The notes: generated by a model not told the origin, from the sequence alone. Counted from the stretch's first letter, positions 36,544 through 45,847 are shown. The stretch: DNA of 64,000 nucleotides from Streptomyces monashensis (GCF_001866665.1 NZ_MLYO01000007.1:62001-126000); one strand, 5' to 3'. Program-made: numbers and translations.

Positions 36544-37218
36544 GTGCCCGAGTTCTACCCGAGCATCGGCGAGGCCGTCGGCGCCGCGATGCAGCACAAC
36601 ATCCGGCTCGCCCAAAGCAGCGAGACGTCGGGCTCCGGCAAACCGCTGCAGGTCCGCTACCTGCCCCATCCTTCCTCCGACCCGTACTCCGTCCCCGGGA
36701 TGATCGCCCGGCTCACCGAGACCGCAACGCCCGACGAGGTTGCCGGAATCATCGAGGAGGTCAACGGTGCACTGGTCGGGACCCTGCCGCAGCTGACCGA
36801 ACTCGTCGCCGCTGCCGCCGACTGGACCCGCGTCCGCCTGGCGTTCGACGACCCGCGCCACAACCCCACCTTCGAAACCTGGACGCGGCTTGCCGCCGCC
36901 CACCGCATGCTCCGGGACGTCCAGGAGCAGTTGGAGATCGCCGAGGACGGGATCGCCGCGTGCCCTGCCGAACTTACCGACCCCAGGCACCACGAGATGG
37001 TCAACGTCCTGCGTACCAGGGAACTGCTCAGCGACATCCTCGGTACCGGCGCGATCGCCGCAGCCCCGACACCCGCCGATGGCGAACCGGATGCGAACCG
37101 GCAGCGCGCTGCCCATGCCTCCTCCCCGAATGCCGCCGCCCAACGCACGACGTCCACGGCCAATTCCGCAGAGACGTCGACGGGCACTCCGCCGCCCCGC
37201 GCCCCCCGCACCCGATAG
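36544..37218 (+). CDS. Accessory protein with Arg-terminated tail
   Basis: 224 aa from the GTG at 36544 (AAGGAG upstream). Helical core of about 160 residues (VPGMIARLTETATPDEVAG, FETWTRLAAAHRMLRDVQEQ), then a low-complexity Ser/Thr/Ala tail ending PPRAPRTR. Member of the shared tail group. No family recognised. Lies between the ATP-grasp gene and the coupling-protein gene. Confidence 0.65.
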   Translation: MPEFYPSIGEAVGAAMQHNIRLAQSSETSGSGKPLQVRYLPHPSSDPYSVPGMIARLTETATPDEVAGIIEEVNGALVGTLPQLTELVAAAADWTRVRLAFDDPRHNPTFETWTRLAAAHRMLRDVQEQLEIAEDGIAACPAELTDPRHHEMVNVLRTRELLSDILGTGAIAAAPTPADGEPDANRQRAAHASSPNAAAQRTTSTANSAETSTGTPPPRAPRTR

Positions 37219-37258
37219 CCCCGACCACCAACTCCCTTCCCGAACGGGAGCTGCCCCG

Positions 37259-37501
37259 ATGACCAGCAGAAGAGGGCCCCGCGCCCCGCCCCATCACTCA
37301 CCTGCGCTCATTCCCAGGACCCACCATGCCCGCACCGCGTACCAGCGCGCCCTCGACCACCACCGGGTCGGACGCGCTCCTCTACCTCCTCTTCGGCATA
37401 CTCGGCATCGCGCTCGCCTTCGGTTCGCTGGCGTGGCTGACCGGCAATGTCAGCAACTCCCTCTTCGGCGCCGGACCTTGGGCACCCTTCAGGGCCACTG
37501 A
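37259..37501 (+). CDS. Second MTSRR-type leader ORF
   Basis: Begins MTSRRGPRAPP with tandem rare AGA codons, nearly identical in DNA over its first 30 nt to the leader ORF at 17668. Preceded by GGGAG, itself complementary to CTCCC just upstream, so the site may be hidden in a hairpin. It overlaps the coupling-protein gene in another frame and could be translated for only part of its length. Probably a regulatory leader. Confidence 0.35.
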   Translation: MTSRRGPRAPPHHSPALIPRTHHARTAYQRALDHHRVGRAPLPPLRHTRHRARLRFAGVADRQCQQLPLRRRTLGTLQGH

Positions 37502-39114
37502 CGCGCTGCTTCACCCCAATGTGCTGTGGCCGCACCTGAGCCCCACCGCCCTGCTGGTCGGCGCACGGATCATCCCCGGCCTGCTGTCCGCCTGCCTCAC
37601 CGTCCTCGGCCTGGTGCTGTGGATGCGGCTGCGCGGCGGCGCGAAGAACGGCCTCGCCCGGAAGGCCGACCTCGCCCCGCTGCTGGACAAGGAGATCACC
37701 GCCAAGGCCAGGAGCCTGCGGCCGTCCCTGAGCGGCCGGGAGTGTAAAAGAGGTCGCTCCTGCTGACCGCGGCATCCTGCTCGGCACCCTCTCCCCGGGG
37801 CGAGCCAATGTCCGCGCGTCCTGGGAGGACGTGATCGTCGCGATCATGGCTCCGCGAAGCGGCAAGACTTCCGGACTGGCGATCCCCGCGATTCTCGCGG
37901 CGCCCGGCCCGGTACTGCTGACCTCGAACAAGGCGGCCAACGACGCCTTCACCGCCACGGTGGACGCTCGTGCCGAGGTCGGCACGATCTGGACCCTGGA
38001 CCCCCAGCAGATCGCCCACCACCCGCGCGAGATGTGGTGGGACATCCTGGCCGACGCCCGCGACCTGGCCGGGGCGAAACGTTTGGCCGGACACTTCGTC
38101 GCCGCCAGCGTGGACGAGTCGAATGGCTCCGACTTCTGGTCCACCGCCGCGAGCAACACGCTCGGTGCGCTGTTCCTCGCTGCTGCCAGCCACCGGCGGC
38201 CGGTCACCGATGTCCTGGCCTGGCTCGCCTCCCCCGCCGACCGGACCCCGGTCGACCTGCTCACCGATGCAGGCCACGACGCGGTCGCCGCCCAGCTCCA
38301 GGGCACCGTCTCCGGCGCGACCGAGACCCGCGACGGCATTTACGAGACGGCGAGGCAGTACGCGAGCTGCCTGCTCGACCCCGACGTCGCAGCCTGGGTC
38401 ACGCCCAGCAAGGACCTCCCCGAGTTCAAGCCCTTCACCTTCGCCACGTCCCGCGACACCTTGTACCTCCTCAGCAAGGACGGCGGCGGCAGCGCGAGCG
38501 CGATCATCGCCGCAGCGGCCGACGCCGTGATGCGCGCGGCCGTGGTCGTCGCCGAGCGCTCCGGCGGACGGCTCGATCCGCCCGCCCTGTGCGTCCTCGA
38601 CGAGGCCGCGAACGTCTGCAAAATCTCGGATCTCCCGGACCTGTACAGCCATTTGGGCAGCCGCGGCGTCATCCCGATGACGATTCTGCAGTCGTACCGG
38701 CAGGGCCAGCGGTGCTGGGGCGAAGCAGGCATGGACGCCCTCTGGTCCGCCGCCACCATCAAGATCGTCGGTAGCGGCATTGACGACGCCGACTTCGCGG
38801 ACCGACTCAGCAGGCAGGTCGGTGACCACGACGTCCAGACCACCTCGGTGTCGACCAGCGACGGTGGCAAGTCCACCTCGGTCAGCATGCGCACCGAGCG
38901 GATCCTGCCGCCCGATGCGATCCGTGCCCTGCCCAAGGGCAAGGCGTTGCTCCTGGCCACCGGCATCCGGGTTGCCATGCTCGACCTCCGGCCCTGGTAC
39001 AAGGAGCCCTCCGCCAAGGTGGTCGGCCCGGCATCCGCCCGCGCGACGAAGGCCATCACCGAACGGGCCCTCGCGAAGACCCTCGGCCGCGATGACTTCG
39101 GGCTGTCGGCATGA
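37326..39114 (+). pseudogene. VirD4/TraG-like coupling protein, frameshifted at an A4 run
   Basis: The first 140 residues carry two transmembrane helices (LLYLLFGILGIALAFGSLAW; IIPGLLSACLTVLGLVLWM). After ECK at the AAAA run (37746-37749) the frame stops 7 codons later; shifting by one base continues as EVAPADRGILLG and then the T4SS ATPase: Walker A MAPRSGKTSGLAIP, LLTSNK, Walker B LCVLDEAANV, LSRQVGDHDV. Removing one A restores about 595 aa. It docks DNA-relaxase cargo to the transfer channel. Because this is essential for conjugation, a base-calling error is likely, but a real inactivating insertion is possible. Confidence 0.85.
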
Positions 39115-39341
39115 GCACGCCCACGCCGCGTTCCGGGCGGCTCGTACGCTCGCCGGTCGTTCTGCACGGCGGCCAGTGGTGGTTGGTCAGCGGGGCCGGC
39201 TCGATTCTCGCCACCGATCCCACGTTCACCAGCGTGCTGGACGGCTTCGCCCAGGCGATGGCCGCTGCCGACCAGGCGGTCGCCGACCTTCGCTCCCGGC
39301 AGAGCGAACCTCCCGCTTCCGACGCAGGGGGTCAGCGATGA
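39111..39341 (+). CDS. Small conserved protein coupled to the coupling-protein gene
   Basis: 76 aa, ATGA overlap on both sides. Core VVLHGGQWWLVSGAGSILATD is a compact beta-like segment; short helix AAADQAVADLRS at the end. Tight coupling to the VirD4-like and DnaB-N genes implies a shared role. Unknown. Confidence 0.65.
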   Translation: MSTPTPRSGRLVRSPVVLHGGQWWLVSGAGSILATDPTFTSVLDGFAQAMAAADQAVADLRSRQSEPPASDAGGQR

Positions 39342-40507
39342 ACCCGCTGCTGGGAGCCGAGCAGGCGGTACTCGGTTCCGTTCTGCTTGACCCGGGCCAA
39401 CTCTCACATCTTGACTGGCTCGCGCCGGATCACTTCTACCGGCCGGTCCACCAAGCGCTGTTCGCCGCACTGCGCAAGCTCCGAAACGACGGCCACCCCG
39501 CGCTGGTCGAGAAGTCCGTACCGCTGTCCTGGGTGACCGATGCTGTCAACGAGACCAGCCGCCACGTACGAGGGCTGACCGCGATGTACGCCCACACCCT
39601 GATCTCGGCCTGCCCGCGTCCCGCGCACGCTCCGGTGTACGGCCGCATGGTGCTGGAGGGTGCGATCCATCGCAGCATCACGGAACACGCGATCCGTCTT
39701 CACCAAGCGGCTCGCGCCGACGCCCTGCAGGGCGAAGTCGAGGGAGCCCTGCGCTACGCGGACGTTCTGACCGGAGTGCTCAACGATCTCGCACAGCGGT
39801 GGGGAACCGAACCGCGCCCGGTCGCGCCTGCTACTCCGCCGGCCACCGCCCCGGCCGCGCCGCCGCCGGTCCGGGCCGACCAGGTAGCAGAGGACGAGCG
39901 GTTCCTTCTGGCCGTCCTAGCTGAGCAGCCGAAGGCCATGGACGAGGTGGTGGGCTGGCTGCGGCCGGGCGACTTCGCCGACCCCGCCCACGGGCAGCTC
40001 TACCGCTGCCTCGGCGCGCTGCACCACCGGGGCGAGCCCATCGACCGGATCACCCTGCTCTGGGAGGCCCAGCGGCGCGGCCTGCTGGCCGACGGCACGC
40101 TGTCTAGCAACCAGCTCACCGCTATCTGCGACGGCGTGGGTCCTGGCAGCGCCGAATGGCTCGGCGAGCTGGTGATGCGTTCCTCTGTCACCCGCACAGC
40201 GGCCACCTCTGCGCGTGCCATCCGAGCCCTGGCGGAGAACGAGGCTCTGGCCCCCGGGCGGCTCATCAATCACGCCCTGCACGCGCTCGGTCCACTCGAC
40301 GAAGTACGGACCCGTTGGCAGTCCGCGAACGGCCACCCCGCTCCGACGCCGACGGCCCCGGCTCCTTCGCCGAACGGGCCTCCCGCTGGGCGGGTGCACG
40401 CCGCCCTCGCCCGCAGCACGCCGCGCCCAGTCTCACCGCCCTCGTCCCGGCCCAGCTCTGCGCCCACCTCGACCGCCGCGCGACCGCCCTCCCGCGGCCA
40501 CAGCTGA
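39338..40507 (+). CDS. Tandem DnaB N-terminal-domain protein, no helicase domain
   Basis: 389 aa. Repeat 1 (residues 5-145): LLGAEQAVLGSVLLDPGQLS, APDHFYRPVHQALFAALRKL. Repeat 2 (residues 185-310): ERFLLAVLAEQPKAMDEVV, LRPGDFADPAHGQLYRCLGAL, GEPIDRITLLWEAQRRGLL. Both match the DnaB N-terminal domain that contacts primase, but no Walker A follows. C-terminus HAALARSTP then a Pro/Ser tail ending SRGHS. It might recruit or titrate primase or helicase; it carries the shared tail, so possibly acts in the recipient. Inferred. Confidence 0.72.
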   Translation: MNPLLGAEQAVLGSVLLDPGQLSHLDWLAPDHFYRPVHQALFAALRKLRNDGHPALVEKSVPLSWVTDAVNETSRHVRGLTAMYAHTLISACPRPAHAPVYGRMVLEGAIHRSITEHAIRLHQAARADALQGEVEGALRYADVLTGVLNDLAQRWGTEPRPVAPATPPATAPAAPPPVRADQVAEDERFLLAVLAEQPKAMDEVVGWLRPGDFADPAHGQLYRCLGALHHRGEPIDRITLLWEAQRRGLLADGTLSSNQLTAICDGVGPGSAEWLGELVMRSSVTRTAATSARAIRALAENEALAPGRLINHALHALGPLDEVRTRWQSANGHPAPTPTAPAPSPNGPPAGRVHAALARSTPRPVSPPSSRPSSAPTSTAARPPSRGHS

Positions 40508-40539
40508 AACCTCCCCCAGCCCGCCACGTGTTCTCTCCA

Positions 40540-41809
40540 ATGGAATTCACCGTGAACAACACCCCCATCTCCGAGCAGCTCCTGCGGACCGAATCACTCG
40601 GAGCCGGTGACATGCAGACCACCATCGCGCGCCCTCCACTGATCGGCTCGCTCTGCTCGGGGTACGGCGGCCTCGACCTGGGGGTGCAGTGCGCCCTCGG
40701 CGGCACTCTGGCCTGGCACGCAGAGGTCAATGCCGACGCTTCGCGCATCCTCGCCCGGCACTGGCCCGGGGTGCCCAACCTGGGCGACATCACGACCGTC
40801 GACTGGTCCACCGTCCCCCGGGTGTGCGTCCTGACGGCGGGCTTCCCCTGTCAAAGACGTCTCGGTCGCCGGCCGACGGGCCGGACTCAACTCCCAGACC
40901 CGTTCCGGGCTGTGGCTGCACGTCGCCCGTGCGGTCGAGGCCCTCCGACCCTGTTTGGTGGTGATCGAGAATGTGCGCGGCCTCCTCACCTCACCCGCCG
41001 GCTCCCCTGGCGACCTGGAACTCTGCCCGTGGTGTCTGGGAGACGAACCAACCCAGCCTCCTCTGCGAGCACTTGGTGCCGTACTCGGATCCCTGGCCGA
41101 CCTCCGGTACGACGCGAGGTGGCTCGTGCTTCGTGCCTCCGATATCGGAGCACCGCACCGCCGCGAGCGGACCTTCCTCGCCGCCTGGCCAGCCGAACAC
41201 CCTGCTCAAGACGCCGACCAGCAACATCGCGAAGAACGGTGGCTCTCAACACCCCGCCAAGAGGAAGAGCGGGGGCCACGGTCCGAACCTGGCCGACGAG
41301 GTGGAGTGGCTCCTGCCTACCCCGAAGGCGTCGGACGGAATCAAGGGCTCGCCCAACCAGCGACACGTCAACGGGGACATGACCTTGCCGAGTGCGGCGG
41401 CCTCGCTGCTGCCCACATTGCGGACCAGCGACACGGGCACCCCGGGACGCCGACCGTGCAAGGCGTCGCGTCCTCCCCTGTCAGCAGTGGTTCTACCGCT
41501 CTGGACGGAATCGGCTCCGGAAGCCGGGGAGCAGACCGGCGATGGGGTGCGTACGCAGCCGCCATCACCCGATGGGAGACGCTCACCCGCCCCGCGCCGC
41601 CGCCCACCGACGCGGCCGGGCGGCTCCGTGCCGACTTCGTGGAGTGGATGCAGGGCCTGGAGCCCGGCTGGGTCACCGCCACTCCGGGGCTCGGCCGACC
41701 GGCTCAGCTCACCACGCTCGGCAACGGCGTCGTGCCTCAACAAGCCGCCAGGGCCGTGCAGTTGTTGGCTCCGCCCTTCCCACGTTGCCCTCGCTGCACG
41801 GCGGCGTAG
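40540..41809 (+). pseudogene. C5-cytosine DNA methyltransferase with several frameshifts
   Basis: Motifs occur in order but in changing frames: motif I GSLCSGYGGLDLGV and motif IV TAGFPCQ in frame 1; then VVIENVRGLL (motif VI) and ASDIGAPHRRERTF (VIII) in the next; a middle region (LLPTPKASDG, LPSAAASLLP) in a third; and motif X LTTLGNGVVPQQAARAVQLL back in the second. The first shift is at AAA (40853-40855). With at least three shifts this is either decayed or badly called. No restriction enzyme nearby. Confidence 0.8.
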
Positions 41810-41830
41810 CGCCTCACTACCGGGTTTTCC

Positions 41831-41870
41831 CGGCCGGGCCAAATCGCGGTTTCTCCGGATCCTCTCCCCC
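41831..41870 (+). repeat. 40-bp intergenic direct repeat, copy 2
   Basis: CGGCCGGGCCAAATCGCGG, then TTTCTCCGGATCCTCTCCCC: two mismatches from copy 1 at 32472. It lies 32 bp upstream of the DUF4913-like gene start. Confidence 0.6.
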
Positions 41871-41902
41871 ATGTCGCCGTCTCACAGATGGAGCACGCCC
41901 CC

Positions 41903-42508
41903 ATGTCCGACACCAGCAAGACCGCCCCCGACTCCGAGCCGTTCCGCGTCCCCGACGGGGACCTCGACGACCTCGCAAGCACTCTCGCCAAGACCATGGC
42001 CGAGGTCAGGCAGCACGGCGTCATCCTCGACCGCCTCGGCTCCGAGCCCGCTGCCGCCTCCGCCGCACTCCAGCCGACCGACGACGTTCCGGCCGCAGCG
42101 GCGACCGACTCCGCGCAGGAGGATGGCCCCACCTCGGTGTTCATCCTCGCCTTGGGCGGCGAGGCATACGCCGTCGAACTCGCCGCCCTCAGCGACTGGG
42201 TGAACAACCTCTTCCTGCCGGTGTACGGCCGAGAGATCAGCACGACCCGCCCGTGGTGCGCGCAATGGCATGAACACCCCGAGGCCGTCGCCCGGCTGCA
42301 CGCCCTCTGGCTCGCGTGGCAGCAGCTCACCGACGCCGAGGCCGGCCTGTCCGGTCCTTCAACGTGGCACCGCGACCACCTGGACCAAGCCCTGGTTCAT
42401 CTCCGTGCTCCCGACGGCCCCTTCGCCGCGTGCACGACGAGCCCGACCCGGCCCAACCATCGCGTGCTGGCCACCCCCGCGCCCGATCAGTTGGGGCTGG
42501 CGGCATGA
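41903..42508 (+). CDS. DUF4913-like protein
   Basis: 201 aa from the ATG at 41903 (TGGAGC upstream). Residues 85-170 carry the DUF4913-type region: WVNNLFLPVYGREISTTR, WCAQWHEHPEAVARLHALWL, TWHRDHLDQALVHLR. N-terminus acidic and disordered. Such proteins are frequent on actinobacterial conjugative elements; role unknown. ATGA overlap with the next gene. Confidence 0.68.
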   Translation: MSDTSKTAPDSEPFRVPDGDLDDLASTLAKTMAEVRQHGVILDRLGSEPAAASAALQPTDDVPAAAATDSAQEDGPTSVFILALGGEAYAVELAALSDWVNNLFLPVYGREISTTRPWCAQWHEHPEAVARLHALWLAWQQLTDAEAGLSGPSTWHRDHLDQALVHLRAPDGPFAACTTSPTRPNHRVLATPAPDQLGLAA

Positions 42509-43266
42509 GCGACGAACTCGACTTCCATCTTGACGACTTCGAGCCTGCCGACGCGGACTCCGAGCACGCGGAGCAGCGGTTCTGGGCCAGTGACCTCACC
42601 GTCCTGGCCGAGCACCACACCACCCCCAACGGCTCCCACAGCTTCGTCGTCGCCCACGACAGGTCGGCCACCTTGGGCATACCCGGCGCACCGCAGATAG
42701 TCGCGATCAAGGTCGCACGGGACCTCAACCAGAACACCTTCACGTTCGAGTCGACCTATCACTCCACCGTGTCCTTCGCCCAGAACTGGCTGATTGAGCA
42801 CGGCTGCCCGCACAAGCGGATCACCCTGGTCCGCGGGGACTTCATGACGCCCACCGACGACCTCACTCTGTGGCTGGACCGGCAGATCCGGGAGTCGGGG
42901 GCTCGGTACGAGGTCATCGACAGTTGGACCTCGGACTTCGACCCACGTGAGACGTGGACGTTGACCCGCGACTCCAGCGCCGCGCAGGCACCGATTCGTG
43001 TCTTCCTCGAAGAGGGAGACCACGAGGCCCATACCTACACGATCCGCGAGGGCGCCTTCGCCGACGAGGCCGCCGCCCGGCACTGGCTGGCCCACCGCGG
43101 CAGTCCACTGCCACAGCCGCCGGATTACCGCGGTGAGGCTGCCGCCCGGCTGGCACGCGCCGCCCTCTACCGGTCGGCCGGTACCTCCGCGATCCCGAAG
43201 GCCGGCCCCTGCCACTCGCTGTCGACGGGGACGAACCAGCGACCGAACCGGGGGAAGTCACTGTGA
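42505..43266 (+). CDS. Accessory protein, unknown (upstream of RelE-like gene)
   Basis: 253 aa. Acidic N-terminus (MSDELDFHLDDFEPADAD), then a mixed domain (TVLAEHHTTPNGSHSFVVAH, VSFAQNWLIEHGCPHKR, LTLWLDRQIRESGARYEVID). C-terminus AARLARAALYRSAG then ...RPNRGKSL, a loose member of the shared tail group. Four-base GTGA overlap with the RelE-like gene, so the two are made together; it could be the partner of that toxin-like domain, but it does not look like a classical antitoxin. Confidence 0.6.
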   Translation: MSDELDFHLDDFEPADADSEHAEQRFWASDLTVLAEHHTTPNGSHSFVVAHDRSATLGIPGAPQIVAIKVARDLNQNTFTFESTYHSTVSFAQNWLIEHGCPHKRITLVRGDFMTPTDDLTLWLDRQIRESGARYEVIDSWTSDFDPRETWTLTRDSSAAQAPIRVFLEEGDHEAHTYTIREGAFADEAAARHWLAHRGSPLPQPPDYRGEAAARLARAALYRSAGTSAIPKAGPCHSLSTGTNQRPNRGKSL

Positions 43267-43739
43267 GCCGCGCCCGCTTCGCCTTCGCCGCACACCCGGA
43301 CGCCATCGCGGATCTACGGGAGCTTCCCGCCGAAATACGTGACTTGGCGCTGCTTGAGCTGCAGAACTTGGTCCACGGAAGCGACGACTGCCTGCCGCTG
43401 GAGGGCCGCCTCGCGGGCTTCCACAAGGTCTACGTCGACCCAGCGGTCTCCTACCGAATGGTCATCCAGTTCCGCCCGGCCCCGCCCACCTCGCACCACA
43501 AGCGCGAGATCTATCTCGTCGCCGCCGGCAGCCGGAAGGACTACGCGGTCTACCGTTCGGCACACCTCCGCACCAGCCCCCGCGAGGACACCGAGACAGC
43601 CTCTGCCACCGAGGCGCGCGTACAGGCCGCTCGATCCCGCTCCCCCCGCGCGGTCGACCAGCCGGCGGCTGTCCGGGCAACTCCTCCAGCAGCAGCCCAG
43701 CCCACTGCCGCCGCTTCCCGGAAGGCTCCCCAGCGATGA
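43263..43739 (+). CDS. RelE/ParE-fold protein with basic C-terminal extension
   Basis: 158 aa. Residues 1-100 fit the RelE/ParE fold: FAAHPDAIADLRELPAEIRD helix, LEGRLAGFHKVYVDPAVSYR strands, IYLVAAGSRKDYAVYRSAH. The last 50 residues are an added tail: VQAARSRS, Ala/Pro-rich linker, SRKAPQR. Ordinary RelE toxins end without this. The combination suggests a toxin-like or RNA-binding domain equipped with the island's shared tail. Active-site residues cannot be judged by eye. Confidence 0.65.
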   Translation: MSRARFAFAAHPDAIADLRELPAEIRDLALLELQNLVHGSDDCLPLEGRLAGFHKVYVDPAVSYRMVIQFRPAPPTSHHKREIYLVAAGSRKDYAVYRSAHLRTSPREDTETASATEARVQAARSRSPRAVDQPAAVRATPPAAAQPTAAASRKAPQR

Positions 43740-44404
43740 CCACCAACCGCGCCTCCCTGGCCCGTGCCGAACTGGCGGGCCTCCTCACCAATGCCGCGCA
43801 GAGCGTTTCCAGCATCCTCACTGCCGAGTACCCGACGGCCGCCAGCCGTTCCTACCTGCACCCGGTACTTGGTCCGCTCTCGGCCGGGCCTCGGGTGGTC
43901 TGCGAGCTGAACGAACGGCTCGAAGGCTTCGTAGCCGACGAGCCGCTCCCCGCGACGCCGGCCGGTCTCTTCACCCTGGCCTCCTACGCATCCGCGCTGG
44001 GATGGCTCACCGAGTCCCTCGCCGAGCTGACCTCCTCGGTGGACCAGATCTGCACACGCGTCGGCATCCCCAGGGAGCCGCCGGACCCGGCCTTCGCCGC
44101 GCCCGCCAGCGTGGAGCAGGACAGCGAGTTCGACTTCGCCTTCAGCGCACTGGAGTTGGCGGCGATCCGGACCGCGGCCAAGGCCGCCGGTCTCACACCG
44201 GGCGACTACGTCGAGGTGCTCTCCGAGTCCCTGCTCGCAGCCTCCCGGATCACCGACGCCTGCATGGAGATCTCCAGCGGTCTCCTCGAAGACTCCGCGT
44301 ACGTCCTCGGCGACGCGACCGACCACGTCTGGATCGGCGATGGCCCCGACAGCCTGCCCACTCTGGTCCGTTCGCTGCTCGCCCGGATGGAGACGGCTGA
44401 ATGA
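43736..44404 (+). CDS. Helical island protein, unknown
   Basis: 222 aa, ATGA overlaps on both sides. Predominantly helical: LARAELAGLLTNAAQSVSSI, LASYASALGWLTESLAELTS, FAFSALELAAIRTAAKAAGL. Lacks the Arg tail (ends RMETAE). Function unknown; strictly coupled to its neighbours. Confidence 0.65.
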   Translation: MTTNRASLARAELAGLLTNAAQSVSSILTAEYPTAASRSYLHPVLGPLSAGPRVVCELNERLEGFVADEPLPATPAGLFTLASYASALGWLTESLAELTSSVDQICTRVGIPREPPDPAFAAPASVEQDSEFDFAFSALELAAIRTAAKAAGLTPGDYVEVLSESLLAASRITDACMEISSGLLEDSAYVLGDATDHVWIGDGPDSLPTLVRSLLARMETAE

Positions 44405-45225
44405 ACCCCCACGACCCGGCCAAGCGGCCTGGCGCGCACCTCGTCGCCGACGCGCTCGGCGTCGAGGATCCCTGGGCGCTGACCAGTAGGCATCGCCCGA
44501 GTGAACCGCTCGGCCGCGCCGGGACGGTGGTCGCCGAGGCCGCCCGTGATCTCGACGAGCTGCAAAGCCAGGTAACTCATGCTGCCCAGTCCGCCATCGG
44601 GCTGCTCGAACCCGTCGAGCGCGGCGAACTCAGCGGCACGCGCGTCTCGTACGCGCTGCTGCGGACCGCAGTCCCGCAGATCGGGCTACTCGTCGCACGG
44701 CAGGATGCAGCCTACGAGCAGCTCACCCAGTCCATTTCCGCGTACCGCCATCTCCTGTCCGAGTCGGATGTTGTCCAACCCCCGAAGGCATCGGTCCACG
44801 GACTGAAAAGCGAACAAACCCCTGGCCGGGACGATGACTGGGCCATCTCGGATGATCGCCAGCTCGGAGCCCTCGAAGCCGTCGAGGCCGGCGGACTGCG
44901 ATTTCACCAGAGCGGGGTCTACGGCTACATCTACCTCTCCGACGGGCGGGGCATGCGCCCCAACCCAGAGGTTTGGCCCGAGACCGTCCAACGGCTGGTC
45001 GCCGACGGGCTACTGGACCAGGACACCAGCGAGGGACTGTACCGACCTGGACAGCTCCTCTCGCTCACGCCACAGGGCGAGACGGTCCTGCGTGCCGCAC
45101 GTACGGCCACGCCGCGCGTGTCCGCCGCCCTCAGCCGCAGCAACTCCGCGGCGATCTCCGGCGCTGCCGATCCGTCTACCGCACCCGCGACAAACCCGGC
45201 CACCAAGCCTTCCCGTTCCCGCTGA
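44401..45225 (+). CDS. Winged-helix-like accessory protein with full C-terminal tail
   Basis: 274 aa. N-terminal helical region to residue 125; residues 145-235 resemble a winged helix: LEAVEAGGLRFHQSGVYGY, ETVQRLVADGLLDQD, LLSLTPQGETVLRAA. The tail is SAALSRS followed by 27 residues ending KPSRSR, matching the length and ending of the 21753 product. Possibly a DNA-binding protein carried with the element. Confidence 0.65.
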   Translation: MNPHDPAKRPGAHLVADALGVEDPWALTSRHRPSEPLGRAGTVVAEAARDLDELQSQVTHAAQSAIGLLEPVERGELSGTRVSYALLRTAVPQIGLLVARQDAAYEQLTQSISAYRHLLSESDVVQPPKASVHGLKSEQTPGRDDDWAISDDRQLGALEAVEAGGLRFHQSGVYGYIYLSDGRGMRPNPEVWPETVQRLVADGLLDQDTSEGLYRPGQLLSLTPQGETVLRAARTATPRVSAALSRSNSAAISGAADPSTAPATNPATKPSRSR

Positions 45226-45248
45226 TTCCTGCAGAAAGGACGTCCCCT

Positions 45249-45791
45249 ATGTCCACCGCGATCTACACCCGCCGCCTGGTCGAGCACCGATACGGCCGCC
45301 CGCTGGAAGAACTGCGGCGGAGCAACGCCTCCGGCCGCTCCGACGACCCTGTCCTGCCGATCCTGCTGCGACGGCTCGGCGGCCTCGCCCAGACCGACGC
45401 CGATGCCCGTTCCGCTCGCCGCAACCTCGACGCGGCCTGGCAGCGGTGCCGCTCCGGCGAACACGTCCTCGACGACCTCGTGCTGCTGTACGCGACCGAT
45501 GTCGTCGATCTCGAACGCCAGGAGCAGACCGAGGCGGAAGCCGTCTGGGATCTGCTGGATGTCCGCCTCCTGCTGGACCGTCCTTCTGATCAGCCGCCCT
45601 TGGCCCATCGAGCGGCCCCTGCTCCTGACGATGAGGACCTGTTGACCAGTGCCCGGGAGGTCGCCGCCGGCCTGCACCGCCTCAACCGTGAGGCGCTGCG
45701 CCGGGGACTGCGCGACCGCGGCATCCACGTCAGCAACCGCCGCCTTGGCGCGGTGCTCCAGAAGCTCCGAGCCGAGAGCGCCTCCCACTGA
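45249..45791 (+). CDS. Island protein, unknown
   Basis: 180 aa, GAAAGGA upstream. N-terminus RRLVEHRYGRPLEELRRSNA; a motif RYGRPLEEL that recurs as KAWGRPIEALESL in the 47.8-kb product, so the two share a domain. C-terminal basic helical segment LNREALRRGLRDRGIHVSNR may bind nucleic acid. Confidence 0.63.
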   Translation: MSTAIYTRRLVEHRYGRPLEELRRSNASGRSDDPVLPILLRRLGGLAQTDADARSARRNLDAAWQRCRSGEHVLDDLVLLYATDVVDLERQEQTEAEAVWDLLDVRLLLDRPSDQPPLAHRAAPAPDDEDLLTSAREVAAGLHRLNREALRRGLRDRGIHVSNRRLGAVLQKLRAESASH

Positions 45792-45847
45792 CCACTCGGT
45801 CTCTCCACATATCCGCAACCCCTCTTTCCCCTAACGGAGTTCGCCCC

